A program made the position numbers and the translations under genes. This document shows positions 35,935-49,165 of a stretch of 64,000 bases of DNA, piece by piece. Under the pieces are notes generated by a model. The model made no database searches and was not told the DNA's origin. It worked only from the letters and a program-made list of their open reading frames with translations. Origin of the DNA: Cinnamomum chago (Eukaryota; Streptophyta; Magnoliopsida; Laurales; Lauraceae); contig CP142452.1 of NCBI GenBank assembly GCA_038049695.1, forward strand, positions 78,395,501 to 78,459,500, given 5' to 3'. Numbering within the stretch: the first letter of the stretch is position 1; each line of letters opens with the position of its first letter.

Positions 35935-38900
35935 TGTTGGAAAAAATTCCATCATGTGGGGCCACACATATAACTATTTAATGTGTTATGTTATTTTTGG
36001 TTAAGCCTATATTAAAGTGATCTAATTAAGAATTAAAGTTCTGAGGCTTAAGGGTATAATTGTCATGGGATTAATGTGTAGATACCAGAATGTTATTTCT
36101 AATTTAATGAGGGGCTAAATTAGAAATAACAAACTTATGATATCTTATATATTAGGGTTATGGTCCCCAATTCATATGGTGAATTCTTATTCTCTCTGAC
36201 ATCCCTTCATCAGAAGAATCAAGAGGGTTTCTCTAGGTAGCCATACAGAATTGGAAGATCATCAACCTGCGAACAAGTTCATTCAATGGATTCAGATATG
36301 TTTTTCCGTTTTACTTCTCTCAATGATTTGACATGGAGGATCTTGGTTGATCAAAGTTTTTCCAGATCTAGATTATTGTTTCTAACAATTGGTATCAGAG
36401 CGTCTCCATGTTAAGCCATTGAGAATCCAGATATAAATCAATTTGTTGATATTATGTTCTTTGGTTGCAATTTATTCGGATGTGGTATGGTGAATGGCTG
36501 ACACAACTAGTCCCATCACATTCTGTTTCTTCTCCGTGTACCGTAATAAGAAAGAAATGCCATTCGAGGGCTTTGTTTACCATACAAGTTTTTATTAGTC
36601 TGCACAAATTGATGCTTGCGGTTGTGGGCCACATGTCGGATCTGCATCACTGGGCTCTTTGGTGGTAACCCCTTATTGGCATTATTTCTTTTTCCTTCTT
36701 ACCTGAAGGAGAAGAAGAGTGCTTGGGATCCAGGATTAGGGTTTTCTGCAATCTTCTTTTCCCCTCAAACAAAAGTCTCTGAAATCTGATCCAAGGAAAG
36801 GCACTTTGATCGTCAATGACGATTGGGTTGGGAGGCTCGGTGTGTCATCTGTGGAGGGGTAGGGATTTCTGATGCATACTAAAAAAATAAAAAAAAGGCA
36901 GGGACGGGTGCCCCAAGATTGTTAACTTGGGCAGTGCGAAAACTGATCTCTTCTACGAGCGCCAGAAATATGGTTTTAATAAAAGATGTAGGATATGGGT
37001 CCGAATCTTACAAGTTGCCTTCGTTTGATCTACTGTGTTGGTAGAGTAACAGAGCTTGCAAGTTGCCTTCGTTTGATCTACTGTGTTGATGGAGTAACAG
37101 AGCTATGTACTTTGCTCTTTTTCCTTTCCTTTGATGAGTGGTGGTCCGCGGGATCACACTTTTGGGTGGTCCAAGGGTTTATTTTTTTTTTTTTTTTAAA
37201 AAAACTTTTTTTTTATTCTTATTTATGGTGACATGTGAAGACAACTAATTGGTTTTCTTCAAACAACAATTCAAATCTTTTATGGTTAAATAAAATAGTC
37301 CATTATTCTAAATGGGCTAATTGAAACAAGATGTAACCAAAGTAACCTCTCTTGTGTAGATTTTTCATGAGGAATATTGGATGTTTGTGTGTGTGTAAAT
37401 TCATGCGGGTCTTAGTCGGCCCAAAGGAAGGTTAATACTTGGCCGAATTGCATACACACCTGTGGTGGTAAACGTGTGACGATTATAAGGTTTTTACATG
37501 TGATTAATAAGTCAATCCAAAGATAAATTTATTATTTGACATGAATTATTGTCAATGTTTGATCACTACAACAAGATGACCATTTACAATTAATATTACT
37601 GTCCAAAGACTTAAGGTTAATGTTGTGCTAGGTATCTTGATATGAGACTTACCATTATTTGAATTTGTTGCTTCTGTATTTGGTTAATAATATGAGCATA
37701 TTTGTCTGTTTGTTTTTTGTTCTCTTTACAGCTAGTGTTTCTACTATATCTGCTAATATCAACTCTATACCTGTACTTAATGGGACCAACTTTAAGGATT
37801 GGAAAGAGAACATAGAAATTGTTCTCGGCTGCATGGATCTAGACCTTGCACTACGGATTGAGCAACCCGCTTCTCTTACGGATGCAAGTTCTCCTGATGA
37901 CAAGAAGAACTTTGAGAAGTGGGATCGCTCAAATCGCATGAGTCTTATGATCATCAAGCGAGGCATTCCGGAGGCATTTAGGGGTGCGGTATCTGAAAAG
38001 CTAACCACAGCCAAAGAATTCCTAGCCGAAATTGAAAAGCGTTTTCTGAAAAACGATAAGGCAGAAACAAGCACGCTTTTGCAAAGCTTGATTTCTATGA
38101 AGTACAATGGCAAGGGAAACATACGGGAGTACATTATGGGGATGTCTCATATTGCTTCTAAGCTTAAGGCACTGAAGCTCGAGCTGTCTGACGACTTGCT
38201 CGTGCATTTGGTATTAATATCACTTCCTGCACTATACAATCAATTTAAGATCAGTTACAACTGTCAAAAGGAAAAATGGACTCTTAATGAGCACATTTCT
38301 TACTGTGTGTAAGAGAAAGAGAGATTGAAACAAGATAGAACCGAAAGTGCTCATTTGGCAAGCACCTCTAAGGATAAGGGCAAAGATAAGGGCAAAAAGA
38401 GAAAGAAAAATGAAGTTGCTAAGGGTCCAGCAGAAAAGAAACAACAGACAGCAACTGAGGGTTGTTTCTTTTGCAACAAGCCTGGACATGTGAAGAAAAA
38501 CTGTACCAAATATCACACTTGGCGTGTAAAGAAAGGTACATTTCTTACTTTGGTCTGTTCTGAAGTAAATTTAGCATCAGTACCTGCAAACACGTGGTGG
38601 TTGGATTCTAGTGCTACTACTAACATCAGTGTTTCTATGCAGGGTTGCCTGAGCTACCGAAAGCCAAGTGATGCTGAAAGACACATCTTTGTGGGCGATG
38701 GAAAGTCGGTAGAAGTAGAGGCAATAGGGCATTTTAGGTTGTTATTAAAAACTAGTTATTATTTGGATTTATTAGATACTTTTATTGTACCGTCTTTTCT
38801 ACGGAATTTGGTTTCAGTTTCTTTATTAGACAAGTTTGGTTATTTTTGTTCATTTGGAAACAATCAATTCAGTTTATCTATAAATTCAAATGTTGTTGGA

Positions 38901-39989
38901 ACTAGTTCTCTATGTGTATATGACAACTTATATTTGCTTGATACAATTGTTTCTTATAATGAATCATTGCATGTGGAATCAAGAGGTACTAAATGCAAAA
39001 TGAATAAAGAAAATTCGGCTACATTATGGCACAAACGTTTAGGTCACATCTCTAAGTCAAGAGTTGCGCGACTTGTGTTTGATGGCATTTTAGATTCCCT
39101 TGACTTTACAGACTTTGATGTTTGTATTGCTTGCATCGAGGGAAAACAGACCAAAACGAAGAAATTAGATGCCAATAGAACTACAGACGTCTTAGAATTG
39201 ATACACACAGATATCTGTGGACCATTCCCTACGGCTTTCTGGAATGGCCAACAGTATTTCATATCATTCATAGACGATTACTCTCGCTATGAGTACCTAT
39301 TTCTCATTCATAAGAAATCACAGTCTTTGGACGTCTTCAAAACATTTAAAGTTGAAGTTGAGAACCAACTCAACAAAAGAATAAAGAGTGTCAGATCTGA
39401 CCGTGGTGGTGAATACTACGGCAGATATTACGGTTCAGGTGAACAACGTCCAGGACCGTTTGCTAAATTCCTACAGGAATGTGTAATCATCCCACAGTAC
39501 ACCATGCCAGGATCACCTAGCATGAATGGTGTATCTAAAAGGCGAAACCGAACTCTTAAGGATATGGTAAGGAGTATGATTAGTCATTCCACTTTACCAG
39601 AGTCACTCTGGGGAGAAGTACTCAAAACAGCAGCTTATATTCTGAATAGAGTGCCAACTAAAGCAGCTGCAAAAACACCTTATGAGCTTTGGACAGGCAG
39701 AAAACCTAGTTTAAAACATTTTCACATTTGGGGATGTCCAGCTGAGGTAAGGCCTTACATGCCACATGAAAAGAAATTGGACTCCAAAATTATGAGCAAC
39801 TACTTCATTGGCTACTCTGAACAATCCAAGGGCTATAAGTTTTATAATCCCACACTTAGGTCAATTTTTGAAACAGGAACTGCAACATTTTTTGAAGATA
39901 TTGAATTTGGGGGGAGAAATAAGGTTAGATACATTATTGTCATTGAGGAAGAATGAATTTCAATTTCCACTATTACTTTTTTGACAACG
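35935..39989 (+). mobile_element. Partial Ty1/copia retrotransposon (one LTR, gag, protease, integrase)
   Basis: Parts in order: 5' LTR 35935-36387 (TGTTGGAAAA...TTCTAACA); primer-binding site TGGTATCAGAGC at 36390-36401, complementary to initiator Met tRNA; leader; gag (about 37740-38312, with a VLNGTNFKDWKE start typical of the UBN2/copia gag); zinc knuckle [14 protein letters not shown] (about 38465-38506); protease-like TWWLDSSAT (about 38596); GAG-pre-integrase LWHKRLGH (about 39027); integrase core [15 protein letters not shown] and SDRGGEY (about 39200-39720). No reverse transcriptase/RNase H part and no second LTR are recognised, so it is a broken fossil with a small number of breaks. 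It is flanked by 33-bp direct repeats rather than a 5-bp duplication. Confidence 0.88.
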
Positions 39990-40022
39990 TGCAGAACGAA
40001 AAGTCTTTTCATTAGTGTGTCA
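39990..40022 (+). repeat. 33-bp direct repeat, right flank of the copia element
   Basis: Identical to 35902-35934. It follows the end of the partial element directly, without a second LTR or an A tail in between. Confidence 0.9.
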
Positions 40023-41059
40023 CGTCTTGAAATAGGCTCTAGTCGGCTACCATGGATGTCAGTATGATTGATTCATGAATTACCCTTTCTGTCATTGTTG
40101 TTATGGGGTCTTCAGTCAACCCAAATGCGCGACACAGACAATAACAAACTTTTTAGGGAGTAAAGTCATTACAAATTTCAAGACATGGATCGAAGTGTAA
40201 ATTTTAATACAATGTCCTCGTATCATGAATCTATTACTTTATTATATAAGAAAAATTCTCAATTCAATTTCGACCGTAATCAGATGCCAGGTCAACATAT
40301 TTATATATGTTTAAGTTGTTGATTTTGCCCACACAAGTTTTACTATATTGAAGCCCACCTGTTGCATCACTTAAAATTTAAATGTATGATTTTCTTTAAA
40401 ATATCTTGATATATTATGGTAAAGTTTTTTTTTTTTTTTTTCTTAAATCTTGGCCAGTTGTTATCGAGGATTGTAATGAATCAGGCTAAACAGTAAACAC
40501 CATACCAAGCCCACCTATATATTCTGCTCATCACTATGATGCGAGACCCGTCTCATAATGAGTATGATTTGGGTCTAATTTGGTTTGATGCTTGAACTGT
40601 TTTTAAAGATATATTAATAGAATTGGCTGGTGCTGTTATTAAAAAAGTAAATTGCAAAAAGATTCATTATTGCCTATAATTGTAACAAACCCCAATTTTC
40701 ACTTTCTTTATATGGAGGTGGTTTGAAAGTAAAGATAATTCCAGTCAAGCATTCAACCAATACTTCACACTGCCCAGAGAATCAGCAACATCAAGACTAG
40801 ACAATTATAATTTTATGAGTTCAAAATCTCACCTTTTCATTGTGTTACATCCGGCGCCACCAAATGATTTACTTTTGAGACCAATCAGTAGGTGCATGTT
40901 GGGTGGTTGCTTGCCCATGACATTTAACAATTTTGAGACGGCACTGGCATTTTGAGAAGAAGAGAGTGCATATATATAGAGGTTGACGAGAGTATCAAAA
41001 TAAGAGAGAGGAGTTGCCGGTCAATTTAGAAATTTCTACCCATTTTTTTTTTTTTTTTT
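40023..41059. other. Gene-free stretch
   Basis: AT-rich with T runs (40424-40441, 41044-41059). No gene or bounded element is recognised. Confidence 0.4.
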
Positions 41060-41205
41060 AATTTTGAAAGCTTGTAAGGAGGCTATATATAGTAAAGCAC
41101 CTTTTCTTTTCTTTTCTTTTTTTTTTTTATCTAGTAGGAGGAAAAACACCTCTTTTTTTTAAAAAAATTTCATTATTTCCAATTGCTCAAGGTGTCTAAG
41201 TTGAA

Positions 41206-41398
41206 GAATGGGATCCTCTGAGTGGCCCTATGCATGGTGACCGTGAGTGGATCACTCAGGGTCTGCCACGTCACCGCAGTGGCAGACCGCATGCAACTGC
41301 TGTCCAGATGCATGATAGGCTTTCCACGGTGACATGGCAGACTGTGAATAGTTCACTCACGGTTATCATAGGGTTTTCCCTCATCAGATCCAGACTCC
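41206..41398. mobile_element. MITE of 193 bp in copy A
   Basis: Imperfect terminal inverted repeats of about 45 bp (GAATGGGATCCTCTGAG... and ...CAGATCCAGACTCC) share CCCTATG and ACCGTGAGTG. A perfect inner hairpin GGTCTGCCAC/GTGGCAGACC lies at 41260-41269 and 41279-41288. The flanking duplication is AAGTTGAA/AAGTTGGA (41198-41205 and 41399-41406, one mismatch). Copy B at about 42733-42745 shows the empty site (GAGTTGAAT). An 8-bp duplication suggests hAT; a 9-bp reading would suggest Mutator. Confidence 0.7.
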
Positions 41399-41598
41399 AA
41401 GTTGGACATTTAAAATAGATTTGTGTATCAATCACTTCATTGCATTTTAGAGTGGCAATGGATTCTAAATTACCGAACCAAAATTTTTAAAGCTATAAAA
41501 AAAAAAAAGAGTCAATGCACAAACTCCATGGATCTTAACCAAACCTTATTATTCACATGCATCTCTAAAGGGAAGCATCCCTTCCCACTACAACCCTT

Positions 41599-41909
41599 GG
41601 CGTGTTTGGATGTATGGTGAATTTATGTAAAGTGAGATGGAACATCAAATCAATAGAGAATAAAATATAAAGGATTATGATGATCTTTTATTTTTAGTGG
41701 CTTGATAGGGAATCGTTTTAACTTTGTATTAAAATATGATTTTTTTATCATTTAGTGAAGAAAAGAAGTTGATTTTTTACCTTTTTTTACAAACAAAATG
41801 AAGAAATCTCGAATTTCTGCACTTTTGATATGATAAGTGGTCTTTTCTTACTTGGATTATGGAGGCTTTACCTCACCTCGATTCATTTTACCATCCATCC
41901 AAACACGCC
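41599..41909. mobile_element. MITE of 311 bp in copy A
   Basis: Terminal inverted repeats start GGCGTGTTTGGATGTATGGT and end ACCATCCATCCAAACACGCC-like, followed inward by GTAAAGTGAG/CTCACCT similarity. AT-rich interior without transposase. The corresponding site in copy B (around 42926-42932) lacks it. A target duplication is not clear. Confidence 0.7.
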
Positions 41910-42619
41910 AGAAGTCCCCCACAATATGTGGGTGAAATCAGTTTTGTTCAGCAGATTAGGATAATTGCCAAACCGAACTCCGTTTGGAAGTTAAAAAGCA
42001 TCCAATCAAGCCTACCACTAAAAAGTTTGGTACATGTTGGATGGGTGTCTTACACTGTTAATTGTTGGGTCGGGCCAGGTTGTTTACGTATGCCAGGTCA
42101 AATAAAATGAATTTTACTTTTCCTGTTGCATTCATTAACTAGGTCAAAAATGTCAATAAAAAATAGAACTTAAACATAGAAGGATAAGCCTATATTTTGA
42201 ATAACAAGCACAAGTCTGATCAAGTTAGTGGGTTATGTCAGCAGTGCCGTTGGCTTAACAAATTGAAAACGTGTGTACGTGCAAGAAATAAAGTACCAAA
42301 AAGGACCCAATAAACCTTGCAAAGAGGAAAGGAGATGTCAAGTGATATCAACATTCAAATCTTCTCTTCACCTAATCGACGAAAAATGAAAGGGACTCCT
42401 TCCCTGCTTATTTTCAATAGCTGAATCAACAACCACAATTTATGGGAGTATCAATTCCCACATTTAATAAGAAAACACCACCACTTAAATGCTTCACGCC
42501 ATTTACAAAACAAAACAAGATCCAGAGAATGTGAAGTTATTGCTTAAATCCATCAATTCCAATTGCCATTTCCTCTCTCTATAAAAATATCAAGGTTATT
42601 CATTTGAAGGGCTTTTTCA

Positions 42620-43908
42620 TAATTTTAAAAGTTTGTAAGGAGGCTAGAGTAAAGCACTCTTTATATATATATATATAGACACACACACTATATTTTACTT
42701 TTTCATTTTTCTCAATTGCTCCAAGTGTTCGAGTTGAATATCGAAAATAGATTTATATGTTAATCAGCTCACTGCATCTTACAGTTAATGGCAATGGATA
42801 CCAAATCATGCAATTTACCCCAAGAATTTATAAAATTCTCAGGCGAAGTCAATATATATACTCCATGGATTTGAACCAAACTTGATCATTCACATTTCTT
42901 AAGAAGCAGAGGGCCCCCCTGGCAACCCAAAAGAAGGCCTCCCCACAGCAGGGGCAGACCTACACATGAATGACCTGGGGCTACTGCCCCATGTCAATTT
43001 TCAAACTCCCTAAGATTTGAATGTGTCATCACCGGTTCACATATAATTAATAAATAATCGCCCCACGTCTGTCTGAGCATTGTGATTGCCTTACGTCACA
43101 AAATCTCGATGAAAATACTTCTCTTCTATTTTGAGCAAAACATTAGCCCCATCCAAATAAAAGTCCTGGGTCTGCCACTGGCCCACAGCATGTGGGTCAA
43201 ATCAATTTATTAATCAAGTTGGAAAAAAAAAAAGAGTCACCTAAGCTCAACTTGGAAGTTAAAAGTGTCCCCTCAAATCTACAGTCAAAACTCAATATAT
43301 TGGGTGCTAGTTGGATTGGTGGCTGATAGCGTAATTTGCTGGGTTGGGTTAAGTTCTAGTCAGACAGGTAGGTCAAATAATATGAATTTTATCCGATTCT
43401 GACGCATTCATAAATTAGGTCAAACGTGTCCATTAAAATCGAACTTAAAAAAAATAAACAACATAATTCTTAAACTACCAAGTAGGGCTCTGATCAGGTT
43501 AGTGGGTTATGTCTGGACTCTGGAGTGCTTGAACACATATATATATATATAGATCGACCACTTTGTTGTAATTATTGCACCATGCATGAACACCCCCAGA
43601 TTAAAAAAAAAAAAATGAAGACATTTGTACATGCAAGAAGCTGCCAAAATGGACCCAACAACCTCGTTGCAAAGAGGAGAGGAGAAATCCAGTGATATCA
43701 ACATTCAAATCTTCTTTTCACCAATCAATATCGAAAATGAAAGGGACTGCTCCACTTATTTTTCTAAGCCAACAATATTTGAAGCAACAGTTCAATTTGT
43801 GTGTACATCAATTCCTCACATTTTAATAAGAAAACCAGACCACATAAATCCGCCACGCCGTTGACAAAACAAAACAAAGATCCAGAGCATGTGGAGTCAT
43901 TGCTTACA
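42620..43908. repeat. Segmental duplication, copy B
   Basis: Collinear with copy A (41060-42547). It carries its own insertion, the hAT-type element at 42949-43180, and extra (TA)n and A runs (43538-43551, 43603-43615). The two copies are in tandem, separated by about 70 bp. Confidence 0.8.
42949..43180. mobile_element. Non-autonomous hAT element of 232 bp in copy B
   Basis: Begins CAGGGGCAGACCTA and ends GGGTCTGCCACTG, giving 12-bp terminal inverted repeats with one mismatch. It is flanked by an 8-bp duplication CCCCACAG/GCCCACAG (42941-42948 and 43181-43188, one mismatch). These are typical hAT features. The site in copy A (about 41917-41930, CCCCACAATATGTGGGT) is empty. Confidence 0.8.
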
Positions 43909-46900
43909 ATAGACAAGGGAGAAAAGGAATGCAATGGTGTCATAACATACAAAATAAAGGAGGAGGGGGAGGAATGGACAAAGTCATGAAGATGACAGAA
44001 ACAAACTTTATCTCTTCCTTTGTTCTACCCTATTGGAGAGTCCCATTCTTTTGGGAGAATAACAAGAACCATAATGCTCATAATGAAATCTAAAACGCTA
44101 CCACTCAAACTAAATCCTCACTTTTCAAAAGCTTATGATAAATAAATAAACATAACACAAATAGAAGATTCCCACATTACCAACTTTGGTAACATTCATT
44201 TGGAGCATATTTATTTGGATTAAAATATATAAGGAATCTAATATATATGGTGAGTTTTCGAAAACAAACATCTCAAATAATATTAGGAAAATTGAATTGA
44301 GAGAATTTCTTATTTGATGCTCATCTTAGAAATTCTTGTTGGAACTTCAATTTCAACTATCCTATACATGCAATTTGTATTTATTTCGATTCAAACAACC
44401 AAACATTGCGTTGGCGTCGACATGCTTTTGATTAGCACTGATATTTTAGTTGCCAACGTCTTGGAAGAGTGGTGCATCCACTTGTCACCATATCAAAGAT
44501 CCGTAATACCTACCCACATGAAGCGATCAGGTCGAGTGAGCACAGGCAATAGGTGGTAGGGTTACAACTGTGGTGTAGGAGAATGGGTCACGCATTTCAA
44601 CAATCGGAAACGGATCTTGTGCTTCGTGGGAACGGAAAAATCATGTTCGGACCAATTGGAGTGCCGCGTGGGGAGGGGGAGAAGTTAAATCAATAGCATC
44701 TCATCTCGTTCGTGAAAGAATTTTTTCATTACCCATGCCCTCATTGGACCGAGGGGTCCTTTTCCCAATGCAGAAATGATGTGACACAGTACATGTCACC
44801 TACTGAAGTAGACAAGTAACTTGCCGTCTAAGCGTTTTAACTAGGATGCTACCACGAAGTTTCCCTTGCATTGCCTCTGGTGGGGGCACACCTATCATCC
44901 ATCTATACTTGATTGTGTAAGGCCTTCCAATTAAGGTAGGGTTGCAAATTGATACTTGATTATACGATTATTTATATTCAGAAATTTCGTTGCTTAAATA
45001 GGCGAGTCTGGAACATATTTTAGGTTCCGAGTCCTAGACAAGTCCATGTTTGAAACCAAAATTAGGTTCTAATTGACAAACGAGTCTGATTTTGGTTCTA
45101 TATAAATTTTGACTCATTGATCCGTAATCCGACATATGTGTCTTTAATATTGTTAATTATATCTCAAAATCAATATTTTTATATATAATACTAAAAGTAG
45201 TAGAGTTAATGCACTGTTACAAGTTGAATGACTAGCTTAATTTAGGAAAGATAAAAAATTGAAAGGAAATTAAAATCGATTTTAAAACTAAATTTCAGTC
45301 CTCTAGGTGACCCAGTTCCGAATTTACCTATTGGAACCAGGTCTGAAATCAACAAAATCGGTCCAGGTTCGGGTCCAGAAACCATGATTTCGATCCAAAA
45401 CCGTCACATTTAATACCTACTCGAAAGACTTTGCCCTGCTTAAAGTTTGATCGGCCTCAAAGATAGTGCTTGAACAACTCCAGGCCCCAGCTGGCGTGGC
45501 CCTTTCACAGCAATCCTAGGTCGGTGTCTCTCACTGAAGCTTCCTCTAATGGAATGAGTGATGCTCTAACGTGAAGCCTACCTATAAAAGTTTATATTAG
45601 CTTAAAATGAATGTCTTTCCCTTTTTTACATCTCCCAAAATTCGAGAACATCTCATATACATTGAAAAATTTTATTTTGAGTGGCTCCAATTTTCAATAA
45701 TTGAGTTCCACTCCCTAACAACCACGGCGGGCTTTTTCAGCTCAAATTGTTTTACAACAGAGTCAGTGGGAAAACAACTACCTTTTGATGGCGACCAGAT
45801 CGCTTCTTGTTTTCTCCTAACCGCGTAAATCATTTCCCACTCCAAAAACACTTTTCATTTCCCACTCCAAAAACACGTACCTCTTTCTTCCTTACAAAAT
45901 AGTGAAAACAGAAACGTAAATACGAGATAAGTAACGGTTTTCTAGTTCCCCGTGTTCATGTCGTTTTTGTGTCCGCGTTGGCCTTTTATTATTGGTTTTT
46001 TACGCGTTACCCACGAGTGGCATTTGATGGGAGTGGGACCCGCAAAATTATGACTTTGATGTGATGCGGCCAATTGAATTGGACTCACAAATGGCTTCAT
46101 TGTCAATCTAAATTGAGTGGACTCCACAAATAATTAGTTAATGTTCTGCCTGCTTTATTATAAATAGAAAGGCCCACAGCTACTTTCCATTGTCTTTCTT
46201 TTGCCTCTTCTTTTATCAGTGATGATGAAGATATAACTGGAACCGAAGTTTCAAGACAAGGGGACATGACCACGAGCATGCAAGGAAATGGTCGCACCAT
46301 TCATTTATTTACTTCAAGGAAATTTTCACCAATAACTGCCCTTCAGATCATTCAAATAGTCAAACTTATGGGCCCCATCTAGAATTATAGATTCATGCAT
46401 ATTACTCGGGGTAGGAGAGAAAGAAAGAATTCATCTTAGATATAAAAGTATAGTATGTTGGTGGCATTGAAATTTAGTGACCGACCCAAAAGTTTTATTT
46501 GAGGAGTGCAAACTTTAATAGATAGTTCGATTTTGGGGCCAAACCGAATATTTTCATGAAGATTTTGAATGTGAACCTACAATTTTTATTAAAAAAAATA
46601 ATAATTTAAGCACACTTTGGCTTAACGGGTGTGACTGCACCCCCATAGTTATACCTAGGTACGTCCCTACATTGGATCATTATAACCCCTCATTCTCAAA
46701 TTTTTATTCAGCTGATTTAGTAACCTCCAATATTTAACATTCATTTTTAGCTCTACATTTGTTTTTTTTCTGATCGAATCGGCCAAAGAAAAGGTCATGT
46801 TAATGAGAGTGTGAAGGAGGTACATATTTTAAAATTTTGACCGAGTAAACCTCACATGGAAGAACTGCACCTGCAATCAACTAATAGGAGAAACGTTCTC

Positions 46901-47255
46901 CTATTTGATAAGCTGCTAGGTGCAAACAACAGAAAGCCTACGTTTATTAGGTAACTGGACTTTTCCAAACAACAATGGAAAAAAGAATGCATACAACCGA
47001 CAGGCATAAGCATTCAAACAACATTACACCACGAAGGAACTGATGAATAAAAACGAAACAGCAGTATCATACGTGATCAACAAGTTCTTATTGGCCAAAG
47101 CTCATTAAAATATATATGCCACTGAATAATAAGAATGCATTTGGGTAGGTAGGTATTTAAGCATTTCAGAATGAAGAAAACAGATCATGGGTGATGTAGT
47201 GCTAAGTCAGATTCTATTTGTTTATGCTCCTTTTGTATTATGTTAGATAGATAAG
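43909..47255. other. Gene-free stretch
   Basis: About 3.3 kb without a recognised gene. Near 46620-46672 the sequence TGCACCCCCATAGTTATACCTAGGTACGTCC resembles one end of a decayed hAT-type element; the other end is not defined. Confidence 0.35.
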
Positions 47256-47372
47256 TTTATTAAGATGATACTTGGTATTTGGAGTATCTTAGCTTGTTTA
47301 TTAAGATGATACTTGGTATTTGGAGTATCTTAGCTTGTTTATTAAGATGATACTTGGTATTTGGAGTATCTT
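47256..47372. repeat. 41-bp tandem repeat, about three units, interrupted by a LINE
   Basis: Units start at 47256, 47297 and 47338 (TTTATTAAGATGATACTTGG...AGTATCTTAGCTTG). The third unit is cut after AGTATCTT, and its remainder (AGCTTG) resumes at 52301 beyond the L1 insertion. The first two units are identical. Confidence 0.9.
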
Positions 47373-47763
47373 TTTTTTTTTTGCTGTATGGTAAATTTGA
47401 ATTGAAGAAAAGGAGGGGGCAAAAACCCCAAAGAAACAGGGGAAGACCAGCTGGAGGATGCTTAACAAAAAAGGCACCCAAGAGCCAACCAACCCAGACA
47501 GAACACTATACAAAAAGGGCCACAGGCCAAAGAACCAACCAAATGACAGACCGAACCACAAAGACTCAACAACCAGCTCAAAACCTGGCTCACCAAGAAC
47601 AGCAGAGAAGCTGTAGCAGCCAGAACAACCAAGGAAGAGAGCTTAGGCCACTGCCAAGACAGCCGCCAACCACCAAAAAGACCCCTAACCTGCAGAAAAG
47701 AGGAAAGAAGCCACCAGCAACACCAAATAGAGCAGGAGCTAACTGAAAGCTGAGGGCAGGAGC

Positions 47764-48825
47764 TCACATCAGACCCAAGCCACGCAGGACAGGATGAGAA
47801 ATTGCAGACCCATGCAGCATTCCAGCAAGCACTTTCAATTGGTCCTGGAGAGTTCTCTGAGCTCTACCCAGACAAGGCTTGCCATCCCGGTGCTTGCAAT
47901 CATTCCTGAGGGACCAAATAACTGAGATGGAGTTGAAAAAGATCGCCGCTACAAGCTTCCTCTCATGGGAGTCTGAGGCCTGAGCTAAGGTGGACCAAAT
48001 TGCAGACGCTACCAGAGGCTGACCTGGGGGATTGGCGCCAAGACTTAAAATCCACTGCCATATCTGCTGCGCAAAGGAGCAAGAGAATAAGAGGTGGAGG
48101 TCATCTTCTTCATGATTAAGGCAAAGACAGCATCTTGAGGCCAAAGAGCTTCCTCTCTGCTTTGCCCGACCATCTGTCGGAGTTTTCCTAAGAAGGAGCC
48201 GCCAGGAGAAGCAAGCCAACCTTGGGTTGAGATACTTGGTCCAAACTAGACCATCCCAGGAGACAACAGGATGGTTGGTCCTAAGTAAATTCCAAGCCTC
48301 TTTGAGAGAGAGAGTCCCCGAGCTGTTACCCTGCCAAACAAGGGAATCTGGGTCTGAGAAGGTCCCTAAGGATAAGTTGCTAGTGGACTGATGGAGAGAA
48401 TTTAACAACTCTACAGGGAGATGGATTGGGAAGGCCCAGATAGAATTTATTATGAAATCAGCAAGGCGATCAGACTCTGGGAGCTGAAGGAGGGGGAATC
48501 TGGGAGCTATGGGGCCTTGATCTGACCAGTTATCCACCCAGATTTTGATAGAGTGGCCATTCCCAACCTTCCAGATACTCCCTCTTTGGAGGAGATGAAC
48601 CATAGACCTGATTTTCATCCAAATGCAGGAACCTCTTTTGGGCGTTGCCAGAGACCATATCGAACCTCTGAAGTATCTGGCTCTAAACCAAGAAGCCCAA
48701 AGGGAGATAGAGGAGGCTGCCGACCAACCTAGCTTGAGCAAACATGCCTCATTGAAGACCTTCACTCTGCGCAGGCCAAGACCACCTTCAGATTTAGGCA
48801 AACAAATCGTTTCCCAATTGACCAA
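47764..48825 (-). pseudogene. LINE ORF2 C-terminal region with zf-RVT motif
   Basis: A 353-codon open stretch continues ORF2 in a different frame from 49166-51376. It has VNWETICLPKSEGGLGLR, a block common after plant LINE RT domains, then the zf-RVT region (LACFSWRLLLRKTPT...CCLCLNHEEDDLHLLFSC). It ends in a stop at 47764, followed by a 390-bp 3' UTR and the A tail. Confidence 0.85.
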
Positions 48826-49165
48826 ACTATTTGATTTTCCACAGGAAGCTCCGCATCAGCCGCTCGATTTGAAGGCAGGTTTTGCTCGGGATTGGGATAA
48901 CCAAGGAAGTATGGAGGGGGTTGGAAGAGAGCACATGCTTAACCAGGATGAGTCTGCCCGCAAAGGAGAGGCATTTGGCTTTCTAGCCTGCCAGCCTGGA
49001 TCTAATGGAGTCCAAAATTCTGTTGAAGAAAGGATGCCTTGAAGTGCCTAGAAAGAAGGGGACTCCCAGGTAGGAAGAGGGAAGGGTCGCCTGAGGGATG
49101 CCCAGGAGATTAGTAGCCAAGTGGGATCTCCTGGCTGAACACTTACCCAAGAACAACTGACTCTT

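Larger units (their letters stand above)
41060..42547. repeat. Segmental duplication, copy A
   Basis: Shares collinear blocks with 42620-43908. Examples are TTGTAAGGAGGCT, CAATTGCTC, AATAGATTT, CTCCATGGAT, GTTAGTGGGTTATGTC, GTGATATCAACATTCAAATC, ACAAAACAAAACA and ATCCAGAG. It carries two small transposons (41206-41398 and 41599-41909) absent from copy B. Without them it is about 1 kb. No coding sequence is recognised in either copy. Confidence 0.8.

Noticed and set aside
37655-38134. 159-codon minus-strand frame
   Set aside because: Shadow of the copia gag on the other strand.
47354-47746. 130-codon plus-strand Gln/Pro/Lys-rich frame
   Set aside because: Antisense of the L1 3' UTR and A tail.
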